A DNA stretch of 33,049 nucleotides, from positions 1-33,049 of the forward strand of contig JAIRKA010000109.1 of NCBI GenBank assembly GCA_031260345.1, written 5' to 3'. This document shows, in pieces, positions 1 through 7,903 of this stretch; within the stretch, counting starts at the first letter, position 1; every line of letters begins with the position of its first letter. The DNA is from Methanosarcinales archaeon. Its GTDB lineage: Archaea > Halobacteriota > Methanosarcinia > Methanosarcinales > Methanosarcinaceae. The notes under the pieces are model-generated. The model was not told where the DNA came from, made no database searches, and saw only the letters and a list, made by a program, of their open reading frames with translations. The position numbers and the translations under genes are program-made.

Positions 1-472
1 CCTGAACTTTATCAGAGGTGACAAACAGTCCGCCGGCATTTATTGCGGTTTGGCGGATGAGCGCGTCCACTTCGCCGAGCTTAGCGTCTTTAATCTGGGC
101 AAGCGTCGGTCGATTGCCTTCGTATTTGAGATGGATTTCTCCCGCTTCATCCATTTGTCTGAGAATGAGAAGTTCATCAATGCCGTAAACGCCCGTTTCC
201 CTTCTGCTGTCGGCCTGGTTTTCAAGTTCCGCCAAAACCGCTTCGGGAATGATAACCGTCAAAACATCGTTGAGAGCAGGCTTGTATCTGCCGCTGCGAA
301 TTGACTCGGATAAAGCGCCGTCAATGACCGCGCTTGTATCGCTGATAACCGCGTCAATGGAAAAGCGGCGCTTCGGGTCGTAATCAAATTCAAAATCGTC
401 GGCACTGATGTCAGCGGAGCGGAATTTTTTAGGAGAAGAATTATTTGAGGAATAAGTTTTTCGGGTAGTCAT
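1..472 (-). CDS. PIN-domain (PINc/VapC-type) ATPase, N-terminal part only
   Basis: An uninterrupted reading frame enters from the left edge and begins at ATG 472, giving about 157 residues; it is missing from the ORF track because its stop lies outside the window. After a charged, Ser-rich 35-residue leader comes a PIN fold: SDTSAVIDG with the first catalytic Asp, then IIPEAVLAELENQ with the acidic residue of the second motif, then RRETGVYGIDELLILR. This is the start of the archaeal PINc/VapC family ATPases, which in complete form carry a PilT/RecA-like ATPase and a KH-type RNA-binding domain after the PIN domain. Those later domains are not visible, so the assignment rests on the PIN part. 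A role in RNA cleavage or processing is inferred from the family. The listed ORFs at 40-225 and 50-304 are shadows of this gene. Confidence 0.8.
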   Translation of the reverse strand, partial: MTTRKTYSSNNSSPKKFRSADISADDFEFDYDPKRRFSIDAVISDTSAVIDGALSESIRSGRYKPALNDVLTVIIPEAVLAELENQADSRRETGVYGIDELLILRQMDEAGEIHLKYEGNRPTLAQIKDAKLGEVDALIRQTAINAGGLFVTSDKVQ

Positions 473-526
473 AGTGAAAAGTAGGTTTTGGTTGTATAAT
501 AAATGTTTGAAATAAAAGAAAAAGAG

Positions 527-547
527 AGAACGGTTGTCAGCCGTTCT
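527..547 (-). terminator. Intrinsic terminator of the repeat lipoprotein gene
   Basis: A perfect 7-bp inverted repeat (AGAACGG / CCGTTCT, 7-nt loop) lies 28 bp past the lipoprotein stop codon. On the minus strand it is followed by a T-rich tract (CTCTTTTTCTTTT). Confidence 0.75.
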
Positions 548-574
548 GAATTGTGCTCATTTGTTGTTTACAGC

Positions 575-3259
575 TTATGCTGCTGTCAATACATAATTCG
601 CCCCTTGACTGAAAGTATAAGGAGTACCGGCGGCGAATGTACCATCAGCAGTCCCTGATACAGTCATTGAAAGCGTACCTGAATCAACAGTAAAGGTGCT
701 GCTGCTGCCGATGTCGATAACGCTGTTAAATGTACCATTTGTCCAGGTTCTTCCGTCATCAGTTCGTGTGATTGTAACTCCATTGGGAACAACAATCTGC
801 AATGCAGCGGCATTTAAAATGTAAACACTGTAAGTTGTTCCATTCGCTGTCGCGTTGAAAGCGATAACAGACGGAACAGGTGTATTTGTAGCGCCTCCGT
901 TTTCAATACCTGTGATAGGATTGGCTAATGTTGCAGTGACAACTGTTCCGGTTTCGGTTGCAGAGCTAAGAATACCCGAGTAAACAGATGTCTGATCAAC
1001 AACAACAGTATCGGGGAACGTAAATGTCATTGTTTGACCCGCAGCATCTATGGCAGGGATGTAGACGTAAATGGTGCCAGGGGTGTTCAAGTTCTGGTCA
1101 ACATAAATGCTTGCACCATTAAGCGTTGTTGCAACCGGCAGACCAAACGTTGCTGTCACATTGTAGATAATGCTCCTGGATGGGTTTACATCAAAGTAAA
1201 GCGGGTTTGATGCATTGTTGTTGGCGGGGTCGTCATTAAGCTCGATTCCATTGACTGTCATTACACTGAGGCTCTCACTGATGTATCCTGTATTGGGAAC
1301 AGTGGTGAAGTTCATGTCAGTGCCGACATCGACTGCCCATGATGAGCCCATCGTGTTGTCAACACCTGAAAACTGAACAGTGCCGTTAGGATCGACAGTC
1401 GGGTAGAAGTTGACAATTGTAGCAGCCAAAAGGAAAACATCGTAAGTGGTGCCGCCTGCTGTTGCTGTGAAGCTGATATTAGCCGGAAGAGGCGTGTTTG
1501 AAGCGCCCGCCAGATCAAAGTCGGTAACATCGATGTTGGGCTGCATTGCAACAGAAACAACCGACCCGCTGAATGTCGGTTCGGCAGAAATGATTGTTGT
1601 GTTGTATGTCGGATCGATTGAGTCGACAGTTGTCGGGAATGTCACAGTTAACGTCAAACCTGCAATGTCATCGGCCGGAACATAAATGTAGAGCGTTCCC
1701 GGGGGCTGAGCCGGATTTTTAAAACTGCTGTCAACTGATAAGTTCACTCCAAGAACCGATGCAGTTGCAGGCGGTTCTGCCGTCAATACATAGTCTGCCC
1801 CTTGGCTGAAGGTATAAGCAGTGCCGGCAGCGAATGTACTGTCAGGGACTCCTGATACGATCATTGAAAGTGTACCTGAGACAACAGTGAATGTGTTGCT
1901 TTGGCCAATCGGAATAACGCTGTTGAATGTACCGTTTGTCCAGGTTGCTCCGTCGTCACGTGTAATTGTAATTCCGTCAGGAACATCAATTTGAAGCGCC
2001 GCAGCGTTTAAAATGTAAACACTGTAAGTTGTTCCATTAGATGTCGCATTGAAGGCAATAACGGATGGAACAGGCGTATTTGCAGCGCCGCCATTTTCAA
2101 TTCCTGTAATAGGACTGGCTAATGTCGCAGTGACAACTGTTCCAGAGCCGCCCGCAGAAGCTACGATATTTGTGTTAACACTCGCACTATCAACTGTAAC
2201 GGTATTCGAGAAAGTAAATGTCATTGTTTGACCTGCGGCATCATTGGCAGGGATATAGACGTAAATGGTATCAGGCATGTTCAAATTTTGATCAACGTAA
2301 ATACCGGCACCATTACGTGTTGCCGTAACAACTTGGTCAAATGATGCTGTCACGTTGTAAATAACGCTCGCAGACGATGCAACATCAAAGAAAAGGGGGT
2401 TTGATGCGCCGTTGTTGGCAGGATCGCTGTTTAGTTCAGTTCCGCCGACCATTACACTGAGATTCATACTGACGTATCCTGTATCAGGAACGGTGGTGAA
2501 ATTTATGTCAGTGTTCATATCAACTGCCCATGATGAACTCATCGTGTTGTCAACACCTAAAAACTGGACAATGCCGTTCGGACCGACAGCCGGGTTAAAG
2601 TTGACAATAGAAGCAGCCAAAAGGTAAACATTGTAAGTGGTGCCGCCTGCCGTAGCTGTGAAACTGATAGTCGCATTTCCTTCCGGTACAGGCGTATAGT
2701 TAACGCCTCCCCACGCAAAGCTGGAATTATCGATGCCCGAGTCCATTACAACAGAGACAGTTGAGCCGCTGTTTGTCGGAACGGCAGAAATAATTGTCGT
2801 GTCGTATGTCGCAGAAATATTTGTGACAGTTGACAAGAATGTCAAGTTTAAAGTCTGTCCTGCGATTTGGTCAGCAGGAACATAAATGTAAATCGAATTG
2901 GAAGGCATAGCCGGGTTACTTAAACTACTGTCAACTGCTAAGTTCACGCCGAGGACTGTTGAAGTGTAGTTCGTAGCTGCAGGAGGAGTACTTCTGCCAC
3001 CGCCGCCTGTTGTTTGATTTGCATAAACCACATCAGGGAAAAGAGGAACATCTCGGCCCGTTGTGTTGTTAGAAACGTTCGATGAATTGTTGGTTGTATT
3101 GTTGGATGCATTTCCGGTACCGTTTCCAGTGCCGTTTCCAGTGCCGTTCGTAGTTGTGTTGTTGCTATTATTGTTTCCGAGACAGCCGGCTCCAATAATA
3201 CCGATAACAGCAAGAATAACAATAAAAATAATTAAATATTGTTTTTTTCTGTTTATCAT
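575..3259 (-). CDS. Large secreted lipoprotein with two 400-residue tandem repeats
   Basis: 894 residues starting at ATG 3259. The N-terminus is a basic head (MINRKKQ), a hydrophobic stretch and a lipobox ending at Cys26 (GIIGAGC), so the protein should be lipid-anchored outside the membrane. Residues 27-70 are an Asn/Thr/Gly linker (NGTGNGTGNGTG, NNTT, NNSS) full of N-glycosylation sequons. The rest is two near-identical copies of about 400 residues (about 93-500 and 500-894). Each has two related Ig-like beta-rich halves with IYIYVPADxIAGQTL / IYVYIPAxDAAGQTM and an end of the form YTFSQGAxYVLTA. At DNA level the copies are offset by 1197-1200 bp. I do not recognise a catalytic motif; an adhesin, stalk or S-layer-associated role is inferred. 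There is no C-terminal sorting signal. A TATA box and a 3' terminator make it a single-gene unit. Confidence 0.85.
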   Translation of the reverse strand: MINRKKQYLIIFIVILAVIGIIGAGCLGNNNSNNTTTNGTGNGTGNGTGNASNNTTNNSSNVSNNTTGRDVPLFPDVVYANQTTGGGGRSTPPAATNYTSTVLGVNLAVDSSLSNPAMPSNSIYIYVPADQIAGQTLNLTFLSTVTNISATYDTTIISAVPTNSGSTVSVVMDSGIDNSSFAWGGVNYTPVPEGNATISFTATAGGTTYNVYLLAASIVNFNPAVGPNGIVQFLGVDNTMSSSWAVDMNTDINFTTVPDTGYVSMNLSVMVGGTELNSDPANNGASNPLFFDVASSASVIYNVTASFDQVVTATRNGAGIYVDQNLNMPDTIYVYIPANDAAGQTMTFTFSNTVTVDSASVNTNIVASAGGSGTVVTATLASPITGIENGGAANTPVPSVIAFNATSNGTTYSVYILNAAALQIDVPDGITITRDDGATWTNGTFNSVIPIGQSNTFTVVSGTLSMIVSGVPDSTFAAGTAYTFSQGADYVLTAEPPATASVLGVNLSVDSSFKNPAQPPGTLYIYVPADDIAGLTLTVTFPTTVDSIDPTYNTTIISAEPTFSGSVVSVAMQPNIDVTDFDLAGASNTPLPANISFTATAGGTTYDVFLLAATIVNFYPTVDPNGTVQFSGVDNTMGSSWAVDVGTDMNFTTVPNTGYISESLSVMTVNGIELNDDPANNNASNPLYFDVNPSRSIIYNVTATFGLPVATTLNGASIYVDQNLNTPGTIYVYIPAIDAAGQTMTFTFPDTVVVDQTSVYSGILSSATETGTVVTATLANPITGIENGGATNTPVPSVIAFNATANGTTYSVYILNAAALQIVVPNGVTITRTDDGRTWTNGTFNSVIDIGSSSTFTVDSGTLSMTVSGTADGTFAAGTPYTFSQGANYVLTAA
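3117..3152. repeat. 12-bp tandem repeat in the lipoprotein linker
   Basis: About three copies of a 12-bp unit (CCGTTTCCAGTG with small variants on the + strand) encode NGTGNGTGNGTG. This is an in-frame microsatellite-like tract in the glycosylatable linker and could change length by slippage without breaking the frame. Confidence 0.7.
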
Positions 3260-3646
3260 AGTTTAAGTCCCGCAAGGTCATTGTCATTTTATATAAAATA
3301 GAATTGTATAAAAATTAAATTGTTAGGTATTAAGAGCAATGCTCTTTAATACAACAATAAGAGATAGGCGGGAAACTAAATATATATATTTCTTTGAATA
3401 GTATTTTGAGTTCTGTAAAATATATACAACAGAGCATGTTTAATTTTCAAACTGGTTTATTATATCATTAATATAATTAAAATGTAATAATTAGTTTTAA
3501 AACGGATATTCTATGAAATAAAAAAAGTTATTGACAATTATTTAAATTTCTTCAGGATCAATTCATTAAGAGAGAAGAAAGGAAAGAGGGAAGAAAGGAA
3601 AATACCTCGGAGCTGCGCTCCGAGTTTGACCGCTCCTTCGGACCGG
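3260..3646. other. Intergenic region between the lipoprotein gene and hisI
   Basis: 387 bp without a supportable gene. It holds the lipoprotein promoter at its left end, a long AT-rich stretch (about 3300-3540), a purine-rich GGAAAGAGGGAAGAAAGG tract and the hisI terminator hairpin at its right end. Confidence 0.6.
3284..3298 (-). promoter_or_regulatory. TATA box of the lipoprotein gene
   Basis: The near-palindromic ATTTTATATAAAATA lies 25-39 bp upstream of ATG 3259. At the usual archaeal spacing, transcription would begin within a few bases of the start codon, giving a very short leader. Confidence 0.5.
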
Positions 3647-3650
3647 TCAA
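3598..3650 (-). terminator. Double hairpin / terminator overlapping the hisI stop, copy A of a dispersed repeat
   Basis: Read on the minus strand, TGACCG-C-TCC-TTC-GGA-C-CGGTCA folds across the hisI stop codon and is followed by a perfect CTCGGAG-CGCAG-CTCCGAG hairpin and a T-rich tail (GTATTTTCCTTTC). The second hairpin and its flanks closely resemble 25411-25465 (copy B), which also lies just 3' of a minus-strand gene. Confidence 0.65.
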
Positions 3651-4042
3651 AGATCAAAAACTTTTTCACCGACGTTTTTCCCATCAATCGTTCGATAGAA
3701 ACATGAACGATACCCGTTGTGGCAGGCGCCGCCCTCCTGATCAACTTCAAGAAGAAGACAATCGGCGTCACAATCATAATAAATTTGTTTGACATGCTGG
3801 AAATGACCGGAAGTTTCCCCCTTCTTCCATAATGATTGGCGGCTGCGGCTATAGTAATGCGCGATTTTTGTCCTCAGCGTCAGTTTCAAAGCTTCTTCGT
3901 TCATGTAAGCGAACATGAGAACTTCTTTGGATTCGGTTTCCTGAACAATGGCAGGGATCAGACCGTTTTCAAATTTTAATTCGAAAAGGTTGACAGTATT
4001 CGGTAAATTTGCCTTGCCGCATTTGCATTTTGATTTGTCCAT
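3647..4042 (-). CDS. hisI: Phosphoribosyl-AMP cyclohydrolase (histidine biosynthesis)
   Basis: 131 residues, normal for a stand-alone archaeal HisI. It catalyses the hydrolytic opening of phosphoribosyl-AMP, the third step of histidine synthesis, as a cytosolic Zn/Mg-dependent dimer. Diagnostic motifs are [41 protein letters not shown] (metal-binding Asp/Cys) and [12 protein letters not shown] with the catalytic Cys/His. Asn replaces the Thr usual in ACHTG. A short N-terminal CKCGK extension may add a metal site or simply be lineage-specific. It starts at ATG 4042, with a TATA box 22-32 bp upstream, is divergent from the KaiC-like gene, and ends in a hairpin terminator. No other his gene is visible. 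Confidence 0.95.
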   Translation of the reverse strand: MDKSKCKCGKANLPNTVNLFELKFENGLIPAIVQETESKEVLMFAYMNEEALKLTLRTKIAHYYSRSRQSLWKKGETSGHFQHVKQIYYDCDADCLLLEVDQEGGACHNGYRSCFYRTIDGKNVGEKVFDL

Positions 4043-4063
4043 ACCTGAAAAGCCGCCTGATGA

Positions 4064-4074
4064 GTATATATAAG
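4064..4074 (-). promoter_or_regulatory. TATA box for hisI
   Basis: CTTATATATAC on the minus strand lies 22-32 bp upstream of the hisI ATG, implying a leaderless or near-leaderless transcript. The short divergent gap also contains TTATAAAA for the opposite gene. Confidence 0.5.
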
Positions 4075-4102
4075 TTTCGTTTTTGAAAAAAAGAGAAGCG
4101 GC

Positions 4103-4110
4103 TTATAAAA
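4103..4110 (+). promoter_or_regulatory. TATA box for the KaiC/RecA-like gene
   Basis: TTATAAAA; at about 25 nt spacing the transcript would begin near 4131, after the upstream ATG at 4120 and just before ATG 4141. This decides the start chosen for the next gene. Confidence 0.45.
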
Positions 4111-4140
4111 GAACGGTTTATGTCTGTCTGTGAAAGAACA

Positions 4141-4899
4141 ATGGCTTCAAATTTCACAACAGGAATCCCCGAATTTGACCGCTTGACGGAAAATAAGATT
4201 GAAAACGGTTCGTTTCTTTTATTGACCGGAAACGACGATGAGGGGATAGCTTCTTTTTCGGCGGCGATTGAAAAATCAATAGGGAGGCCTGCCGAAAAGG
4301 AAGTTTCTGGAAAAAACGGCTGCGCATTTCTGAAAATAACGCCTGAAAACCGGGATTGTTGGAGAGGAATGTGTTTTGAAAACAAAAAACAGATACAAAT
4401 AAAAACAGCACAAACGGCAAATCAAGCCGCAAATCAAACAAAACAGGAAGCCTTCACTGAGAATGATTTGGAAATGATTATTTTCATTGAAAGTCTCAGC
4501 GAACTGTTCCAAAACGGAAACAGTAATGAAAGATACCCCGCTCAACAAGAAGAATGCCAAACAGTTTCCTTTGTTAAGGAAATTAAAACGGCCATAAACA
4601 CGCAAAATGCAAAACCCTTAAACACGGAACCAATAAATACCAAACCTCTTAGCTGTGAAGGCAGCCGGCAGCTTGTTATCGGATGCCTTCACGGTAGAAT
4701 TTTTTCAAAAAAAACTGAAGAAAGGCTGAAACATTTGGCCGACTCGGTCATCCGATTTCAAATCAAGGAAACCGGCGGAAAAATAGAGCGCCGAATATGG
4801 ATCATCAAATACAAAGGAGTCGATGCAAGCGGAAACATATTTAAATACACGATTGAACGCGGCAAAATTCAAATTGAAAATAAAAAAAGAATTTATTAA
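4141..4899 (+). CDS. Degenerate KaiC/RecA-superfamily protein of unknown role
   Basis: 252 residues from ATG 4141; the ORF track begins at 4120, but the TATA position and the KaiC-like opening FTTGIPEFDRLT favour the internal start. That opening is typical of archaeal KaiC-like and HTR-like RecA-fold proteins. The expected Walker A loop is replaced by LLLTGNDDEGIASFS, which lacks GKS/T, so ATP hydrolysis is doubtful. The middle (about 80-190) is low-complexity, Asn/Gln/Lys/Thr-rich and poorly conserved in appearance. The C-terminus (LKHLADSVIRFQIKETGGKIERRIWIIKYKG) resembles the late beta strands of KaiC-like domains. It is 54 bp upstream of marker 9 on the same strand, so co-transcription is possible. 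Function is not assignable. Confidence 0.6.
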   Translation: MASNFTTGIPEFDRLTENKIENGSFLLLTGNDDEGIASFSAAIEKSIGRPAEKEVSGKNGCAFLKITPENRDCWRGMCFENKKQIQIKTAQTANQAANQTKQEAFTENDLEMIIFIESLSELFQNGNSNERYPAQQEECQTVSFVKEIKTAINTQNAKPLNTEPINTKPLSCEGSRQLVIGCLHGRIFSKKTEERLKHLADSVIRFQIKETGGKIERRIWIIKYKGVDASGNIFKYTIERGKIQIENKKRIY

Positions 4900-4953
4900 G
4901 GAGATTCTCGTTCTTCTCTTTCACAGAGTTACTAAAAAAGAGAGGGAAACGAA

Positions 4954-6117
4954 ATGGAAAACATATTTAATTTGAAAGCAGACAATATCGTTATCCGAAA
5001 TCCGATTGCGCTGTCGGCAATGGCCGGCGTTACGGACGGAAAATTTGCCGAAACGTATGCGAAAAACGCGGGAATTGCTGTTCTCGGCTCTTATAATTTG
5101 GATGAAGAATCCGAAAAGGCGGGGGCGGAAGCTGCCGCTCGCGGACGAACGGAGTTTTTTGCGAGAGAGGATGTGAACAATGACGTATACATTCAAATCG
5201 AAAATGAAATTGATTACGTCAATTTGAAAATGCCGGAAACGGTTCCCGCCGTCAGTGTCAGAAGCGCATCCCTTACACCGCTTTTAAAAGCGGCCGAATT
5301 GATCAAAAGCAAAAACGCGATTATGGAACTTGATATTCACTGCAGACAGCCCGAATTTACGGAGCGCGGCTTGGGGCAGTCACTGTTAAAAGACACGCAG
5401 AAGCTTGCTGAAATGATTCAAAAAATAAAAGAAACGGGTGTTGTCCTGTCAGTCAAATTCAGAACAAATGTCGTTGACCCGAAAACGGCCGCGGAATTCT
5501 TCGATGCTGCCGGTGCTGATGTCATTCATGCCGACGCGATGATTGAAGGAAAAGGCGCTGACATTGAAGCCATCGCAAAGATCCGAAACGCAACTCGAAA
5601 ACTCGTCATCGCGAATAACTCCGTTGATGATTTCGACGCCGCGCTTGACTTTTTCTCAAGCGGCGCGGATATGGTCTCGGTCGCCCGCGCTGCGGCAGAT
5701 GATCCTGAATTCATCCCGCATCTTGTCAAAAAAATAACTGAGTATCAGCAGGAAACGGGCTGGTACAACACGCCAAAGCACGTCTGCAAGCGCGGCGATA
5801 ATCGCAGTCTTGCGTTTTGCTGTCCGCCTGTCAAATACTGCGGCCTGCTCAAAAAAATTGACGAGGTCGGTTTGACAAATGAAGAATTCGTTCAATTAAA
5901 GCAGGATGCCGTCAAAGGAACGCCGCTTGAAGGCGGTAAAGACACTTGTTTCGGAAGTTTAGTGTGGTGCTGCAAAGGAACGAAATCCTGCTTTTATCGC
6001 GATGAGGCGCTGTCAGACCTCGGAATTTCACAAGTTGACTATATGAAAATGAAAAGAGAGCTGTCCGAAAAAATATTGGACGCGATTGACGAAAAGAAAT
6101 CACGTGCTTCAAACTAA
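4954..6117 (+). CDS. Methanogenesis marker protein 9 (dihydrouridine synthase-like TIM barrel with Cys-rich C-terminus)
   Basis: 387 residues with a GAGAGGG ribosome site 7 nt before ATG. Residues 1-260 look like an FMN-type TIM barrel related to dihydrouridine synthases and dihydroorotate dehydrogenases: NPIALSAMAGVTDGKFAE, MELDIHCRQPEF, VSVKFRTNV, DVIHADAM, IANNSV, GADMVSVARAA. After it comes the signature Cys-rich region: CKRGDNRSLAFCCPPVKYCG (about 277-296) and DTCFGSLVWCCKGTKSCFYRD (about 330-350), probably a metal or Fe-S site. This arrangement defines methanogenesis marker 9, a family found essentially in methanogens with no settled reaction; tRNA modification or a methanogenic cofactor step are both possible. 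It is followed by CitG-like and DUF447 genes in the same direction. Confidence 0.85.
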   Translation: MENIFNLKADNIVIRNPIALSAMAGVTDGKFAETYAKNAGIAVLGSYNLDEESEKAGAEAAARGRTEFFAREDVNNDVYIQIENEIDYVNLKMPETVPAVSVRSASLTPLLKAAELIKSKNAIMELDIHCRQPEFTERGLGQSLLKDTQKLAEMIQKIKETGVVLSVKFRTNVVDPKTAAEFFDAAGADVIHADAMIEGKGADIEAIAKIRNATRKLVIANNSVDDFDAALDFFSSGADMVSVARAAADDPEFIPHLVKKITEYQQETGWYNTPKHVCKRGDNRSLAFCCPPVKYCGLLKKIDEVGLTNEEFVQLKQDAVKGTPLEGGKDTCFGSLVWCCKGTKSCFYRDEALSDLGISQVDYMKMKRELSEKILDAIDEKKSRASN

Positions 6118-6178
6118 AAACAAATTAAAGCAAATAAAGCAAACAAATTAAGAATAAACAAAAACAGGCGAATTAAAG

Positions 6179-7162
6179 ATGGTTCAAATTCCGTTCAGCG
6201 AAGAAATTGCCTCAGCTGCGGCTCTTTCAATGGTTCTGGAAGCGGCGTCTTACCCGAAGCCCGGAAACGTTCACAGACTGCAGGATTTTAAAGATACTTC
6301 GTTTGAGCATTTTTTAGCGTCGGCATTATCCGTTCAATCCGTTTTTATGAAAAGCGCCGAATCGTCTCCCGAAACGGGTCCGCCGGAATTCGGCCCGCTC
6401 TTTTATGAAGCCGTTTTTAAAAGCCAATTCATGCAAAGCGGCGGAAATACCCATTTCGGAACGCTGATTCTTCTTCTGCCGCTTTCAATTGCGGCAGGAT
6501 ACATTTGTTCAAATGATGAAAAATGTGAGCGAAATAAAAAAACAGGAAAGGCGGTCATTTTAAAAGCCGCCGAAATTTGCAGAACAACAACATCAAAAGA
6601 CGCCGTTTGTTTCTATAAAGCGTACAATACGCTTTCGGTTCCGGTTCAAAAAACAGAAAAGGGAGAAGCGGATTATGAGCTGGATTTGACAAATACCGCC
6701 GCGATAGAAAAAATAAGAATTGAAAATATTCCGCTTTTTGATTTAATGGCGATGGGTGCGAAAAGAGATATGATCGCCGCCGAATGGGTAAACGGATTTG
6801 AGAAATCCGAAAAATTTGCTCGAAAACTTCAAAAAAATAAAGCTTACTTTGAAGAAAATCCGAAGAAATGCTTCGGAAGCATCATGAACAGTGCTGTTGT
6901 ATACACATTTTTGGAATTGATGTCACTTTATCCGGACACATTCATTGCCGCAAAATACAATGAAGAAACCGCTTTGGAAGTTCAGAAAGAAGCCTCAAAA
7001 ATAATGAAAAAATTGAAGAAATCAAAAAATCTGAAAAAGATGATTCCCGAAATTCAAAAATTAGATGAAAAACTTCAAAAAGAGAGGATCAATCCGGGAT
7101 CGCTTGCGGACATCACTGCCGCCGGCATATTCATTTCAATTTTGGAAGGATTGAAGATTTAA
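6179..7162 (+). CDS. Triphosphoribosyl-dephospho-CoA synthase (CitG/MdcB)-like protein
   Basis: 327 residues. The N-terminus EIASAAALSMVLEAASYPKPGNVHR carries the family's PKPGNVHR substrate motif, followed by SGGNTHFGTLILLLPLSIA, LFDLMAMGAKRDMIAAEWV and a C-terminal NPGSLADITAAGIF. In bacteria CitG/MdcB make the 2'-(5''-triphosphoribosyl)-3'-dephospho-CoA prosthetic group of citrate or malonate lyases. Methanogens lack those lyases, and no lyase gene is nearby, so a different nucleotide or pterin-linked substrate is likely. Together with the following DUF447 gene it recalls cofactor clusters where CitG-like and DUF447-like (COG2457) genes accompany tetrahydromethanopterin synthesis; that link is inference. 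A Lys-rich helical insertion (MKKLKKSKNLKK) precedes the last motif. The start at ATG 6179 has no strong ribosome site. Confidence 0.8.
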   Translation: MVQIPFSEEIASAAALSMVLEAASYPKPGNVHRLQDFKDTSFEHFLASALSVQSVFMKSAESSPETGPPEFGPLFYEAVFKSQFMQSGGNTHFGTLILLLPLSIAAGYICSNDEKCERNKKTGKAVILKAAEICRTTTSKDAVCFYKAYNTLSVPVQKTEKGEADYELDLTNTAAIEKIRIENIPLFDLMAMGAKRDMIAAEWVNGFEKSEKFARKLQKNKAYFEENPKKCFGSIMNSAVVYTFLELMSLYPDTFIAAKYNEETALEVQKEASKIMKKLKKSKNLKKMIPEIQKLDEKLQKERINPGSLADITAAGIFISILEGLKI

Positions 7163-7186
7163 GGAAGCGAAAAGGAGCAAGCGCGC

Positions 7187-7894
7187 ATGAAAGAAACGGC
7201 TGAAAACTTAAAACAGATGACAAAATTCGGAATTTCAGAAGGCATTTCTGAAATGATTCTGACAACGAAAAATATTTCCGAATCCGCCGACTCCAAATCA
7301 GAAAAAACAGCGAATGCCGCGCCCTTCGGGGTTACCTGGAAAAACGACAGAATGTTTCTTCATTTGTTTAAAGGATCGGTGACGTACAAAAATTTGATGC
7401 GTGGTGATTATTTTGCCGCGAATCTGACAGATGACGCCGTTTTATTTGCGAAATCCGCATTTTATGATTTGGAAAATGAAGAATTTGATACGGCTGTTTA
7501 TGCCGCAGAAAATAAAGAAGAGGCCGGGAAAACTGACAAAAATCAAACGACGATTTCAATTCCGGTTTTGAAAAGCGCTGATCGCTTCATATTATTCAGA
7601 TGCTTGAAACGAATGGATGCGGCAGATTCCGTTATTATTGATATTGAGCCCGTTGACTTTTTTATTTTAAATCCCGAAAAAGAAGGATTTGTATTCAACC
7701 GGGGTTTTCACTCGGTGATTGAAGCCTGCATTCATTTAACACGCTATGAATTAACGAAAGATCCCGTTTATATCGATTACATTCGGCATCATCAGAGAAT
7801 TATTCAAAGATGCGGCAGGAAACGGGACAAACAAGGATTTGCGATTGTTAAAAGAAAATTAATGGAACTTGAAATCGCTGATCAGACAGAATAA
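7187..7894 (+). CDS. DUF447 family protein, probable flavin-binding fold
   Basis: 235 residues; AAAGGAG lies 10 nt before ATG 7187 and the gene starts 24 bp after the CitG-like stop, so the two are surely co-transcribed. It opens with KFGISEGISEMILTT and APFGVTWKND, then LFKGSVTYKNLMRGDYFAANLTDDAVLFA, the pattern of DUF447 (COG2457) proteins. That family has a split-barrel flavin-reductase-like fold in methanogens and in H4MPT-using methylotrophs. The tail FHSVIEACIHLTRYELTKDPVYIDYIRHHQRIIQRCG is a conserved helical segment of the family. Its biochemical function is not established. The pairing with a CitG homologue and marker 9 suggests coenzyme biosynthesis. The gene ends 9 bp from the convergent HAD gene. 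Confidence 0.8.
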   Translation: MKETAENLKQMTKFGISEGISEMILTTKNISESADSKSEKTANAAPFGVTWKNDRMFLHLFKGSVTYKNLMRGDYFAANLTDDAVLFAKSAFYDLENEEFDTAVYAAENKEEAGKTDKNQTTISIPVLKSADRFILFRCLKRMDAADSVIIDIEPVDFFILNPEKEGFVFNRGFHSVIEACIHLTRYELTKDPVYIDYIRHHQRIIQRCGRKRDKQGFAIVKRKLMELEIADQTE

Positions 7895-7903
7895 GATTAA
7901 TTT

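Noticed and set aside
575-3259. Plus-strand ORFs 1446-1685, 2049-2231, 2412-2627 and 3063-3266 as real genes
   Set aside because: All are antisense shadows of the repeat lipoprotein, and their recurrence follows from its 1.2-kb duplication.
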